Positions 7,965-16,484 of a stretch of 64,000 nt of DNA are shown here, in pieces. Positions within the stretch are counted from its first letter, which is position 1; every line of letters begins with the position of its first letter. The DNA is from Actinomycetota bacterium. Its GTDB lineage: Bacteria; Actinomycetota; Thermoleophilia; Solirubrobacterales; Solirubrobacteraceae. The position numbers and the translations under genes were made by a program. The DNA lies in the NCBI GenBank assembly GCA_009699245.1, contig WLOQ01000006.1:62001-126000 (forward strand), in the 5' to 3' direction. The notes under the pieces are model-generated. The model was not told where the DNA came from. It was given only the letters and a program-made list of their open reading frames with translations, and did no database searches.

Positions 7965-9551
7965 ATGACCACGCTGCTTCCCCCCGGAGTCTCGGAGGAG
8001 TCTTTCCGCGCCGCCTATGACGAGTTCGTCGCACTGCTCGGCCAGGAGCGTGTCCTGCTGCACGGCAAGGACGACCTGACCGAGTACCGCGACCCGTACG
8101 AGCCGGAGTCCTGGGAGCTGTTCCTGCCCTCCGCGGTCGTGCATCCGAAGTCGACGGAGGAGGTCCAGGAGGTCGTCCGGATCGCCAACCGGCACACGAT
8201 CACGCTCTGGGTCCATGGGGCCGGGAAGAACAACGCCTACGGCGGCGGCGCCCCGGGCGTCAACGGGGCGGTGACGATCAGCTTCCGCGAGTTCCGTGAG
8301 GTCCTGGAGATCAACGAGGAGCTCGGCTACGCGGTCGTGTCCCCGGGCACCACCTGGCAGGAGCTCTACGACGCCATCCAGGCCGGCGGTCACAACCTCA
8401 TGCTCTCCTGCACCGACCTCGGTTGGGGCAGTGTCATTGCCAACGCGACCGAGCACGGCCTCACGTACACCCCGTACGGCCAGGACTTCCAGATGCCGTG
8501 CGGCATGGAGGTCGTCCTGCCGGACGGCGACGTGCTGCGCACCGGCATGGGCGCGATGCCGAACAACAACGCCTGGCATCTCTACAAGCGTGGCCTCGGC
8601 CCGACGCTCGACCAGCTGTTCATGCAGTCGAACTTCGGCATCGTGACCCGCATGGGCGTGTGGCTCGCCCCGATGCCCGAGACGTTCCGCGCGTGTTGGG
8701 TGCGCATCTGGGACGAGAAGGACGTCATCCCGCTCGTCGATCGCCTGCGCGAACTGCGCCTCGACCGCACGATCGAGGGCGTCCCGGTGATGTACAACAC
8801 GCTGCTCGCGGCGTCGGCGATGTCGAAGCGCACGCAGTGGTACGAGGGCGACGATCCGATCCCGGACGACATCATTGACCACGTCGCCAAGGAGCTCCAG
8901 GTCGGTCGCTTCGGGCTGCGCTTCGCCCTCTTCGGCGACGAGCAGGTCGTCGAGTACAACTGGGAGAAGTGCCGCAAGGCCTTCGAGACGGTTCCCGGCG
9001 CGGACGTGTGGAGCACGAAGTGCGCTGGCAAGGACATCCCGAACCTCGAGCACCCGGGCGAGCGCACCGCCGGTGGCATCCCCGGGATGACGGCCCTCAA
9101 CCAGACGTACTGGTACAGCGAGGAGCACGGCGGACACATCGGTGCCGCGCCGGCCGTCCCGCTGACCGGTGAGGAGTTCTACAAGTCGCACCTCCTCATG
9201 CGCGAGGTCGTCGAGAAGGAGGCTGGCGTCGACTACATGGCCGGCATCCCGATCATCAACGCCCGCACCGTGCTGCCGATCGCGTGCATCACGTATGACA
9301 CGACAAACGAGGAGCAGTCGCGCGACTCCTATGAGGCGGCGAAGCTCCTCATCACCCGTCTGGCCGAGAACGGCTACGGCGAGTACCGCACGCACATCGA
9401 CACGATGGATCACTCGCAGGCGACGTTCAGCTGGAACGACAACGCCTACCTGCGGTTCGTTGAGAAGCTCAAGGACGCCGTCGATCCCAACGGGATCCTG
9501 ATGCCCGGCAAGCAGGGCATCTGGCCGGAGCGCCTGCGCCCGCAGCGCTGA
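7965..9551 (+). CDS. FAD-linked oxidase, 4-cresol dehydrogenase / vanillyl-alcohol oxidase type
   Basis: 528-aa flavoprotein of the VAO/PCMH superfamily. The N-terminal FAD domain has FLPSAVVHPKSTEEVQEVVR, WVHGAGKNNAYGGGAPGVNG, and TYTPYGQDFQMPCGMEVVLP followed by MGAMPNNNAWHLYKRGLGP, closely matching the 4-cresol dehydrogenase flavoprotein pattern. The C-terminal cap ends IDTMDHSQATFSWNDNAYLR. It likely oxidises a para-substituted phenol. No cytochrome c subunit gene adjoins it, so it may act as an oxidase or use another acceptor. Strong ribosome site; transcription ends at the hairpin at 9575-9611. Confidence 0.88.
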   Translation: MTTLLPPGVSEESFRAAYDEFVALLGQERVLLHGKDDLTEYRDPYEPESWELFLPSAVVHPKSTEEVQEVVRIANRHTITLWVHGAGKNNAYGGGAPGVNGAVTISFREFREVLEINEELGYAVVSPGTTWQELYDAIQAGGHNLMLSCTDLGWGSVIANATEHGLTYTPYGQDFQMPCGMEVVLPDGDVLRTGMGAMPNNNAWHLYKRGLGPTLDQLFMQSNFGIVTRMGVWLAPMPETFRACWVRIWDEKDVIPLVDRLRELRLDRTIEGVPVMYNTLLAASAMSKRTQWYEGDDPIPDDIIDHVAKELQVGRFGLRFALFGDEQVVEYNWEKCRKAFETVPGADVWSTKCAGKDIPNLEHPGERTAGGIPGMTALNQTYWYSEEHGGHIGAAPAVPLTGEEFYKSHLLMREVVEKEAGVDYMAGIPIINARTVLPIACITYDTTNEEQSRDSYEAAKLLITRLAENGYGEYRTHIDTMDHSQATFSWNDNAYLRFVEKLKDAVDPNGILMPGKQGIWPERLRPQR

Positions 9552-9574
9552 CCGCGCCGCAGGAGGGGTCAGGC

Positions 9575-9611
9575 CGAGGGGCCTCGCACCACGCCGGTGC
9601 GGGGCCCCTCG
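9575..9611. terminator. Long bidirectional terminator hairpin
   Basis: Two 16-nt arms (9575-9590 and 9596-9611) pair along their whole length with one T-G wobble around the 5-nt loop ACGCC. It lies between convergent genes, so it can stop transcription from both sides. No long T tract follows, as is common in G+C-rich genomes. Confidence 0.8.
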
Positions 9612-9618
9612 CCGTTAT

Positions 9619-10134
9619 CTAGGCGTCCATCCAGTCGGCGGACCCGCGGCGGAACGGGTACGGGCTGACGTCCGCCTCGTCGAAGTACTCGACCCACTGC
9701 ATGCGCAGGCAGCGGTTCGTGAACTTCCAGCCGTCGCTCGTGAGTGCGTACTCGTCGTGGTAGCGGATCAGCATGATCAGCGTCTGGGGCACCTCGCCCT
9801 CGCGCTCGATGAGGTGGTGCGCGGTGCAGTAGATAACGCCGCTGGCGGTCCCCGCCTCGAGGTCGAGGTGGTGGATGCGGTGGTTCTCGACGGCGTGGAA
9901 GGTCCGCGCGAACTGGTCGTTGCCGTGGACCACGCCGCGCAGCTCCTCGGTGCCCTTGGCGAGGAAGAAGGGTTCCGTCTCTCCGGGGTTCACCGAGCTC
10001 AGCTCGGCGTCGGGGGTGAAGAGCTCGGCATACCCGTCGTAGTCGTACTCGTCGGTGCGCCAGGCGTACTCGTCGGCCAGGGCGCGGAGCGCGAGGCGGG
10101 CCGCGGCCTCCTCGGTCGTGATGCTGATGCTCAT
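9619..10134 (-). CDS. SnoaL/NTF2-like domain protein
   Basis: 171 aa, one NTF2-like (SnoaL-like polyketide cyclase / dehydratase) domain. Typical features are an N-terminal helix ARLALRALADEYAWRTDEYD, DGYAELFTPDAELSSV and a C-terminal strand DGWKFTNRCLRMQWVEYF. Proteins of this class serve as isomerases, dehydratases or dioxygenase beta-like subunits in aromatic and steroid metabolism. No partner alpha subunit is adjacent, so function is not assigned. Confidence 0.8.
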   Translation of the reverse strand: MSISITTEEAAARLALRALADEYAWRTDEYDYDGYAELFTPDAELSSVNPGETEPFFLAKGTEELRGVVHGNDQFARTFHAVENHRIHHLDLEAGTASGVIYCTAHHLIEREGEVPQTLIMLIRYHDEYALTSDGWKFTNRCLRMQWVEYFDEADVSPYPFRRGSADWMDA

Positions 10135-10191
10135 CGGTGGGTCTCCCTCCCAGTGGTTCGATGCGGCCGGACGCCGCCTCCGGTTGCGACG

Positions 10192-10662
10192 CTATCCGAT
10201 CGGAGCGAGGCGGCCGCGGCGCAGGGTGACGGCCGTGCGTCCCCGCGCGTCGAGCAGGGTGAGCAGCCCGCCGGCAAGCCGGAGCCCCCGCACGGAGCCC
10301 AGCGCGGCGAAGTACCCCGCCTCCTGCTCGTTCGCCCCTGCGGGGCCCGCGCAGGCACGCAGGGTCGCCGCGAGCGGACCGATCCGCAACTGCCCGCCGT
10401 CGAGGGCGTACGGGCCGCCGAAGGTGTTGCAGCCGCCGGAGCCGCTCGCCTGCCCGCCCGCATCGAAGCGCAGCGTGAGCACCGTGCCCTCGATGACCGG
10501 GCGGTCCGCCCCGTCCCACCGGACGCTGGCCGCCTGCCACGGGCCGGCGGTGAGCGCCGTGGCGCCGGGTCCGCCGCCGCTTGGGCCACCACCGCACGCG
10601 GTGAGCGGCAGCGCCAGGGCCGCCGCGGCGACGAGGTGCAGGGGCAAGCGACAGGCGCGCAT
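10192..10662 (-). CDS. META/HslJ-domain lipoprotein
   Basis: 156 aa. The N-terminus is a lipoprotein signal: basic start, hydrophobic LVAAAALALPLTACGGG with lipobox LTAC. After a Gly/Ser/Pro linker comes one META domain (GPWQAASVRWDGADRP; LTLRFDAGGQASGSGGCNTF; a later ACAG). META/HslJ domains occur in surface proteins linked to heat or antibiotic stress. ATG 10662 starts exactly at the signal peptide, so I prefer it to the longer frame from 10698. Confidence 0.8.
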   Translation of the reverse strand: MRACRLPLHLVAAAALALPLTACGGGPSGGGPGATALTAGPWQAASVRWDGADRPVIEGTVLTLRFDAGGQASGSGGCNTFGGPYALDGGQLRIGPLAATLRACAGPAGANEQEAGYFAALGSVRGLRLAGGLLTLLDARGRTAVTLRRGRLAPIG

Positions 10663-10714
10663 CGCCGGATCATCGCACCTGTGGGGACGCCTCGACACCG
10701 CTGCCGCGCTCCGG

Positions 10715-10720
10715 TAGTCT
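10715..10720 (+). promoter_or_regulatory. -10 element TAGTCT of P450 gene
   Basis: TAGTCT immediately precedes the first palindrome, so the transcription start would fall inside it. An mRNA leader of about 45 nt with ribosome site GGGAGAG follows. Confidence 0.5.
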
Positions 10721-10725
10721 CCCGG

Positions 10726-10742
10726 TGTGACAGGGTGTCACA
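10726..10742. promoter_or_regulatory. Palindromic operator 1 of P450 gene
   Basis: TGTGACAGGGTGTCACA: two perfect 7-bp arms around GGG, placed over the predicted transcription start. This shape is typical of TetR-family operators; binding there would block transcription. No TetR gene is adjacent. Confidence 0.7.
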
Positions 10743-10743
10743 A

Positions 10744-10756
10744 ACGCTGTCAGCGT
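10744..10756. promoter_or_regulatory. Palindromic operator 2 of P450 gene
   Basis: ACGCTGTCAGCGT: perfect 6-bp arms around a central T, one base after operator 1. The two sites share the half-element TGTCA. Either two dimers bind side by side or two regulators converge here. Confidence 0.6.
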
Positions 10757-10772
10757 CAAGGGAGAGAGCGCG

Positions 10773-12017
10773 ATGTCCGACGATCAGGTGCCGCTCAACG
10801 AGCGGCTGGTGTTCGAGCCGGAGGAGTGGACCGGAGGGCCGCCGTACGAGCTCTTCCGTGAGCTGCGGGCACAGTGCCCGGTGCATTGGTCGCGTGAGCT
10901 GCGCGATTTTCCCGACGAGGCCGGCTACTGGTCGGTGACGACCGCCGAGGGCATCAAGGAGGTCACGCGCGACTGGGAGACGTACTCCTCGGAGCTCGGC
11001 GGGATCGTGGCGATCACCGACGGCGTCCTGCCCAAGGAGCTCGTCACGGCGATGTTCATCGGGATGGATCCGCCGAAGCACGACCGGATCAAGGCGCTCT
11101 TCCAGCGCGGGTTCACGCCGCGGCGGATCGCCGAGCATGAGGACGAGATCCGCCAGATCGCGCGCGCCGTCCTGGACCGCCTCGATGGCCGAGACCGCTG
11201 CGACATCGTGACCGACGTCGCGCAGCCGGTCGTCTCGCGCGTGATCGGGAGCTTCATGGGGCTCGAGCCGGAGGAGGACGCGGTCTGGGCGCGGATCGTG
11301 AACTCCGTCCTCGGGTTCACCGACCCGGAGCTCAACCCGGAGGGCGCGGCCGCGGTGATGGAGCGCGACATCCCGGAGGTGTTCGAGCGCTGCAACGCGC
11401 TCATCGCGGCGCGCCGCGAGCACCCCACCGACGACCTCACGAGCGTGCTCGTCCACGCGGAGATCGATGGTGAGCGGCTCGAGGACCACGAGATCGTCAT
11501 GGGGTTCTTCCTCTTGATGGCGGCCGGCAACGACAGCACGAAGGCGACGTTCAGCAGCGCGATGCGCGCACTCCTGGAGAACCGCGACCAGCTCGAGCTC
11601 CTGCTCGCCGACCCGCAGCTCGTCCCCGGAGCGGTCGAGGAGGCGCTGCGGATGTTCCCCGCATTCGCGCACTTCCGTCGCACGGCCACGCGCGACACGG
11701 TCCTCCAAGGCCAGGAGATCCGCGCGGGCGACAAGGTCGTCATGTGGTACGTGTCGGCGGGCCGGGACGAGACGCGCTTTGAGGACGCCGATCGCTTCGA
11801 TGTCCATCGCGACCCGGACCATCAGTCCTTCGGAGCGGGCGGGCGGCACTTCTGCCTGGGCGCCGCGCTGGCGCGCCTTGAGCTGCGGGTGATGCTCGAG
11901 GAGACGCTGGCCCGCTACCCGCAGATGGAGCTCGCGGGGGAGCCACAGCACGTCGTCTCCGGGTTCCTCAACCAGCTCCTCAGCCTGCCGGTCCGGCTCG
12001 GTCCGCGGGCGCACTGA
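10773..12017 (+). CDS. Cytochrome P450
   Basis: 414-aa soluble bacterial P450. The heme-ligand loop is FGAGGRHFCLGAALARLE with Cys361. The oxygen-activation helix has AGNDST (251-256). The ExxR pair is in EEALRMFPAF (Glu290, Arg293), followed by the heme-propionate Arg in HFRR. Another family motif is MDPPKHDRIKALFQRGFTP. The substrate is unknown; family relatives act on steroids, fatty acids or terpenoids. It heads a run with a quinone reductase and an acyl-CoA dehydrogenase, and an FprA-type ferredoxin reductase that could supply electrons lies 2 kb downstream. Controlled by the palindromes at its promoter. Confidence 0.95.
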   Translation: MSDDQVPLNERLVFEPEEWTGGPPYELFRELRAQCPVHWSRELRDFPDEAGYWSVTTAEGIKEVTRDWETYSSELGGIVAITDGVLPKELVTAMFIGMDPPKHDRIKALFQRGFTPRRIAEHEDEIRQIARAVLDRLDGRDRCDIVTDVAQPVVSRVIGSFMGLEPEEDAVWARIVNSVLGFTDPELNPEGAAAVMERDIPEVFERCNALIAARREHPTDDLTSVLVHAEIDGERLEDHEIVMGFFLLMAAGNDSTKATFSSAMRALLENRDQLELLLADPQLVPGAVEEALRMFPAFAHFRRTATRDTVLQGQEIRAGDKVVMWYVSAGRDETRFEDADRFDVHRDPDHQSFGAGGRHFCLGAALARLELRVMLEETLARYPQMELAGEPQHVVSGFLNQLLSLPVRLGPRAH

Positions 12018-12054
12018 GGAGCGCCGCGGCGCGCGCATGTGATCGGATGTGGGC

Positions 12055-13044
12055 ATGCGCGCAATCCAGATCACCGAGCTGACCGGCCCGGAGCACCTCC
12101 AGATCGTCGACGTCCCGGAGCCCGAGGCGTCACATGCGCTGACACCGGGCAGCGGGGTCGTCATCGACGTCCACGCCGCCGGGGTGTCGTTCCCCGAGCT
12201 GCTCCAGAGCCGCGGCGAGTACCAGATGAAGCCCGACCTGCCGTTCATCCCGGGTAGCGAGGTCGGCGGTGTCGTGCGCAGCGCCCCGGAGGGCAGCGGC
12301 CTGCAGCCCGGGGACCGGGTCGCAGCGTTCTGCCTGCTCGGCGGGTTCGCGCAGGTCGCCGTCGCGCCCGCGTTCGCGACGTTCCGGATCCCGGACGACA
12401 TGAGTTTCCGCCAGGCAGCGGGCCTCGTCCTGAACTACCACACGGCGTACTTCGCGCTCGTCACGCGCGGGCGCCTCGCGGCGGGGGAGACGGTGCTCGT
12501 CCATGGCGCAGCGGGCGGCGTCGGCACGGCGGTGCTCCAGGTCGCACGCGGGCTCGGCGCGCGCACGATCGGCGTGGTCTCGACCGACGAGAAGGAGCGC
12601 ATCGCCCGTGAGGCGGGCGCCGACGTCGTCCTGCGCTCGGACGGGGACTGGAAGGATGCGGCGCTCGAGGCATCGGACGGCGGCGTCGATCTCCTCATCG
12701 ATCCGGTCGGCGGGGACCGCTTCCTCGACAGCCTGCGCTCGCTCGGACGCGGCGGCCGGCTCGTGGTCGTCGGGTTCACCGGCGGCTCGATCCCGGAGGT
12801 CAAGGTCAACCGCCTGCTGCTGCGCAACACCGAGGTGATCGGTGCCGGCTGGGGCGCCTGGGCGCTGACCGACACCGCGCTCTTCGGCGAGATCGGGACG
12901 GCGATCGACGACCTGGCGCGTCAGGGCTTCATCGCGCCCATTGTCGGCCCCGTATTCGACCTGGACGACGCCTCTGCGGCGCTACTGTGCCTCGACCGCC
13001 GCGAGGCGGTCGGCAAGATTGTCCTCGACGTCCCCCAGAGCTGA
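12055..13044 (+). CDS. Zinc-independent MDR, NADPH:quinone oxidoreductase-like
   Basis: 329 aa, medium-chain dehydrogenase/reductase superfamily. The GroES-like N-terminal domain has AAGVSFPELLQSRGEYQMKP and FIPGSEVGGVV. The nucleotide loop is VLVHGAAGGVGTAVLQVARG and the C-terminal part GRLVVVGFTGG. The zinc ligands of alcohol dehydrogenases are absent, so it is probably a quinone or enone reductase. Start ATG 12055; the GTG two codons upstream is possible. It follows the P450 after 37 nt and precedes the acyl-CoA dehydrogenase by 4 nt, so the three are probably co-transcribed. Confidence 0.9.
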   Translation: MRAIQITELTGPEHLQIVDVPEPEASHALTPGSGVVIDVHAAGVSFPELLQSRGEYQMKPDLPFIPGSEVGGVVRSAPEGSGLQPGDRVAAFCLLGGFAQVAVAPAFATFRIPDDMSFRQAAGLVLNYHTAYFALVTRGRLAAGETVLVHGAAGGVGTAVLQVARGLGARTIGVVSTDEKERIAREAGADVVLRSDGDWKDAALEASDGGVDLLIDPVGGDRFLDSLRSLGRGGRLVVVGFTGGSIPEVKVNRLLLRNTEVIGAGWGAWALTDTALFGEIGTAIDDLARQGFIAPIVGPVFDLDDASAALLCLDRREAVGKIVLDVPQS

Positions 13045-13048
13045 ATGC

Positions 13049-14200
13049 ATGCCCGCAGAACGCCTTCTCCCGAGCCCTGAAGCCGAAGCGATCCTCGAGC
13101 TGGCGCGCGACGTCGCGCAGCGCGAGCTCGCCCCCCGTGCCGCCGCGCACGAAGCCGACGGCAGCTTTCCACGCGACATCTTCACGACGCTCGGCGAGCT
13201 CGGGTTCCTCGGGATGCCATACCCGGAGGAGCAGGGCGGCGGCGGTCAGCCGTATGAGATCTATCTCCAGGCGCTCGAGGAGATCGGCAGCGCCTGGGCG
13301 AGCGTCGGGGTCGGAACGAGCGTGCACGTCATGTGCTGCTACCCGCTCGCGACGCGCGGCACCGCGGAGCAGCAGGAGCGTTGGCTCGGCGACATGCTCG
13401 GCGGCCGCCTGCTCGGCGGCTACTGCCTCTCCGAGGCCCAAGCCGGCTCGGACGCGGCGGCGATGACGACCCGCGCCGTGCGCGACGGCGACGGCTACCG
13501 CCTGAACGGCACCAAGGCGTGGGTCACCCACGGCGGTGAGGCGGACTTCTACATCGTCTTCGCCAGGACCTCCGAGGATCGCTCGCGCGGCGTGTCGTGC
13601 TTCCTCGTCTCCGCGGACGCCGCCGGCCTCAGCGCGCTGCACCCGGAGTCGAAGATGGGCCTCAAGGGCTCGACGACGGCGTCGATGGTCTTCGAGGACA
13701 CCTTCGTCGCCGCGGATCACATGATCGGCGCCGAGGGTGACGGGCTGCCGATCGCCCTCGAAGCGCTCGACAGCGGGCGCCTGGGCATCGCCGCGGTGGC
13801 CACCGGTCTCGCGCAGGCGGCACTCGACCAGGCGGTCACGTACGCCGGTGAGCGCGAGACCTTCGGCAAGCCCATCATCGAGCACCAGGGGCTTGGCTTC
13901 CTGCTCGCCGACATGGCCGCAGCGGTCGAATCGTCACGAGCGACCGTGCTCGAGGCGGCCCGCCGTCGTGACCGCGGCCTGCCATTCGGGCGCCAGGCGT
14001 CGATCGCGAAGCTCGTCGCCACGGACTCCGCGATGAAGGTCACCACCGACGCCGTGCAGGTCCTCGGCGGGTACGGCTACACGACCGACTTTCCCGCCGA
14101 GCGCTACATGCGTGAGGCGAAGGTCATGCAGATCTTCGAGGGCACGAACCAGATCCAGCGCATGGTGATCGCCCGCAAGCTCGCAGCCGCCGGACGCTAG
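13049..14200 (+). CDS. Acyl-CoA dehydrogenase
   Basis: 383-aa FAD enzyme that introduces the alpha,beta double bond in acyl-CoA. It has the N-terminal helical domain (ELGFLGMPYPEEQGG), the flavin motif GGYCLSEAQAGSDAAAM, the middle beta domain, and the C-terminal VQVLGGYGYTTDFPAERYMR and IFEGTNQIQRMVIARKL. The catalytic base should be the Glu of FEGTNQIQR in the common short-chain arrangement. Substrate length is not deducible. Start chosen at ATG 13049, 4 nt after the upstream stop; the longer reading frame would overlap the MDR gene. Confidence 0.95.
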   Translation: MPAERLLPSPEAEAILELARDVAQRELAPRAAAHEADGSFPRDIFTTLGELGFLGMPYPEEQGGGGQPYEIYLQALEEIGSAWASVGVGTSVHVMCCYPLATRGTAEQQERWLGDMLGGRLLGGYCLSEAQAGSDAAAMTTRAVRDGDGYRLNGTKAWVTHGGEADFYIVFARTSEDRSRGVSCFLVSADAAGLSALHPESKMGLKGSTTASMVFEDTFVAADHMIGAEGDGLPIALEALDSGRLGIAAVATGLAQAALDQAVTYAGERETFGKPIIEHQGLGFLLADMAAAVESSRATVLEAARRRDRGLPFGRQASIAKLVATDSAMKVTTDAVQVLGGYGYTTDFPAERYMREAKVMQIFEGTNQIQRMVIARKLAAAGR

Positions 14201-14214
14201 ACCCCGCGCCGCGA

Positions 14215-14220
14215 TACGTT
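14215..14220 (+). promoter_or_regulatory. -10 element TACGTT, leaderless start of fprA
   Basis: TACGTT is followed by 6 nt and ATG 14227, giving this gene its own promoter separate from the P450 run. Confidence 0.55.
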
Positions 14221-14226
14221 CCCGCG

Positions 14227-15612
14227 ATGGCTGAGGGATCGACCCCCGTCCGCGTCGCCATCGTCGGCGCGGGCCCCGCGGGCTTCTACGCAACGGACAA
14301 GCTGCTGCGCGCCGGCGGCATCGAGGTCGAGCTCTTCGACCGCCTGCCGACGCCCTACGGGCTCGTGCGCGCCGGCGTGGCGCCGGACCATCCGAAGATC
14401 AAGTCGGTGACGCGCGTCTTCCAGAAGGCCGCGGCGCTTGAGGGCTTCCGCTTCCACGGCAACGTCGAGGTCGGCCGCGACATCACGCACGCGGAGCTGC
14501 TCGACCACCACCACGCTGTCATCTACACCTACGGCGCAGCGCTCGATCGCCGTCTCGGGATCCCGGGCGAGGACCTGCCCGGCAGCGTTCCCGCGACCGA
14601 ATTCGTCGCCTGGTACAACGGCCACCCCGACGCTGCCGACCACCAGTTCGACCTGCGCGGCCCGCGCGCCGTCGTGATCGGCAACGGCAACGTCGCGGTC
14701 GACGTCGCGCGCATGCTGATGCTCACCCAGGGCGAGCTCTCGGTCACCGACACGTCGGACACGGCGATCGCCGCGCTGGCGCAGTCGGGGATCGAGGAGG
14801 TCGTCATCCTGGGCCGCCGCGGCCCGGCGCAGGCCGCGTACACGACCCCCGAGCTGCGCGAGCTCGGCGAGCTCGAGGACGCAGACGTGGTTGTCGATCC
14901 GGCCGACGTCGTCCTCGACGCCGCCAGCGCGGCGTGGCTGGAGGGTGACGACGCCGACCGCACGGCGCGCGACAACGTCGAGATCGTCCAGGAGTACGCG
15001 GCACGCACGCCGCATGGCCACGCGAAGCGCGTGGTCCTGCGCTTCCTCGCGTCGCCCGTGGAGATCCTGGGCACAGACCGCGTCGAGGGCCTGCGCATCG
15101 TGCGCAATGAGCTCGTCGTCGGCGAGCACGGGACCCAGCGCGCCCGTGCCACCGGCGAGGAGGAGGTCATCGACTGCTCGCTCGTCCTGCGGTCGGTCGG
15201 CTACCGCGGCGCAGGCCTCGAGGGCCTGCCCTTCGATGACGCCGCCGGGACGATCCTCAACGACGACGGCCGCGTGCTCAGCGAGCCCGGCCGTGCCCCG
15301 CTGCCCGGCGTCTACACCGCCGGCTGGATCAAGCGCGGGCCGTCCGGTGTCATCGGCACGAACAAGAAGTGCGCACACGAGACCGTCGACCACCTCCTGG
15401 AAGACCTCGAGGCCGGCGTGCTCGCGCAGCCGCCTGCCGGTGCGCAGGAGCTCGATGCCCTGCTCGACGCGCGCGGCGCGACGCGGATCGACTTCCCCGC
15501 CTGGGAGCGCATCGACGAGCACGAGACCACGACGGGCGAGGCGCAGGGCCGCCCGCGCGTCAAGCTCCTGCGCCGCGAGCATCTGCTCGAGCGCGCGCGC
15601 GGCGGCAGCTGA
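14227..15612 (+). CDS. fprA: FprA-type ferredoxin/ferredoxin-NADP+ reductase
   Basis: 461-aa FAD protein of the adrenodoxin reductase family (FprA of mycobacteria). The FAD loop VAIVGAGPAGFYATDKLL starts the protein, then TPYGLVRAGVAPDHPKIKSV. The NADP loop is AVVIGNGNVAVDVARMLM followed by VVILGRRGPAQAAYTTPELR. The C-terminal LPGVYTAGWIKRGPSGVIG contacts FAD. It passes electrons from NADPH to ferredoxin, and the nearby P450 is an obvious consumer, although no ferredoxin gene sits beside it. Confidence 0.95.
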   Translation: MAEGSTPVRVAIVGAGPAGFYATDKLLRAGGIEVELFDRLPTPYGLVRAGVAPDHPKIKSVTRVFQKAAALEGFRFHGNVEVGRDITHAELLDHHHAVIYTYGAALDRRLGIPGEDLPGSVPATEFVAWYNGHPDAADHQFDLRGPRAVVIGNGNVAVDVARMLMLTQGELSVTDTSDTAIAALAQSGIEEVVILGRRGPAQAAYTTPELRELGELEDADVVVDPADVVLDAASAAWLEGDDADRTARDNVEIVQEYAARTPHGHAKRVVLRFLASPVEILGTDRVEGLRIVRNELVVGEHGTQRARATGEEEVIDCSLVLRSVGYRGAGLEGLPFDDAAGTILNDDGRVLSEPGRAPLPGVYTAGWIKRGPSGVIGTNKKCAHETVDHLLEDLEAGVLAQPPAGAQELDALLDARGATRIDFPAWERIDEHETTTGEAQGRPRVKLLRREHLLERARGGS

Positions 15613-15617
15613 GGGCT

Positions 15618-15636
15618 CGCGGCCGTGAGGGCCGCG
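15618..15636. terminator. Bidirectional terminator hairpin
   Basis: CGCGGCC (15618-15624) and GGCCGCG (15630-15636) pair perfectly over a GTGAG loop, with CTGAG/CTCAG flanking pairs. It lies between the convergent fprA and SDR genes. Confidence 0.7.
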
Positions 15637-15637
15637 C

Positions 15638-16477
15638 TCAGATGTGGTCGACGTAGAGGTCCATGTACGGCTCCGCGCCCGCCACGTAGTCGTACGGCGA
15701 CAGGTCGGTGACGCCTTCCTCTGCAAGGACGTCCTCGCAGAGGAAGGCGTTGCCGGTGCATGAGCGGCTGTCGCGGGTGAGGATCGTGTACGCCGCGTCG
15801 GAGTAGATCTCCGGGCGGCGCGAGTGGGCCATCGCCGCGTCGCCGCCGAGGAGGTTCTGCACCGCGGCGGTCGCGACGATCGTGCGCGGCCAGAGCGCGT
15901 TCGACGCGATCCCTGCCTGCGCGAACTCCGCCGCCCACCCGAGCGCGAGGAGGCTCATGCCGTACTTCGCCAGGGTGTAGCCGATGTGCGGCCCCAGCCA
16001 CTCGGGCCGCAGCCCGATCGGGGGCGAGAGGGTGAGGATGTGCGGGTTCGTCCCCGCGCGCAGATGCGGCAGGCACGCCTGCGTCACGACGAAGGTCCCA
16101 CGCACGTTGATCTGCTGCATGAGGTCGAAGCGCTTGAGCTCGAGGTCCTCGGTGGCGGCCAGGTTGATCGCCGAGGCGTTGTTCACGCAGATGTCGATGC
16201 CGCCGAAGCGCGCGACGGCCTGGACGACCGCGTCGTGGACCTGGTGCTCGTCGCGGATGTCGCCGACGATCGGGAGCGCCTGACCGCCGGCGGCTTCGAT
16301 CTGCTCGGCGGCGGTGAAGACCGTCCCCTCGAGCTTCGGGTGCGGCTCGCCGGTCTTCGCGATCAGGGCGACGTTCGCGCCGTCACGCGCCGCGCGCAGC
16401 GCGATGGCGAGGCCGATCCCGCGGCTCGCGCCGGAGATGAAGAGCGTGCGTCCGGCGAGGGTCCCATCCGTCGACAT
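15638..16477 (-). CDS. Short-chain dehydrogenase/reductase, HSDL2-like
   Basis: 279 aa. Classical SDR layout: FISGASRGIGLAIALRAARD (cofactor loop), VNNASAINL, and the active-site GYTLAKYGMSLLALGWAAEF with YxxxK. The insert ALIAKTGEPHPKLEGTVFTA is characteristic of the HSDL2 subgroup, whose larger eukaryotic members carry an SCP2 domain not present here. It is likely an NADP-dependent reductase acting on a lipid-derived keto group. Upstream GATGAT ends 6 nt before the ATG and may be a -10. Confidence 0.9.
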   Translation of the reverse strand: MSTDGTLAGRTLFISGASRGIGLAIALRAARDGANVALIAKTGEPHPKLEGTVFTAAEQIEAAGGQALPIVGDIRDEHQVHDAVVQAVARFGGIDICVNNASAINLAATEDLELKRFDLMQQINVRGTFVVTQACLPHLRAGTNPHILTLSPPIGLRPEWLGPHIGYTLAKYGMSLLALGWAAEFAQAGIASNALWPRTIVATAAVQNLLGGDAAMAHSRRPEIYSDAAYTILTRDSRSCTGNAFLCEDVLAEEGVTDLSPYDYVAGAEPYMDLYVDHI

Positions 16478-16484
16478 GGCGCGA

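Noticed and set aside
10720-12401. Long minus-strand open frame across the P450 gene
   Set aside because: High G+C keeps several frames open; the sequence is Arg/Asp-rich with no motif, while the opposite strand encodes a clear P450.
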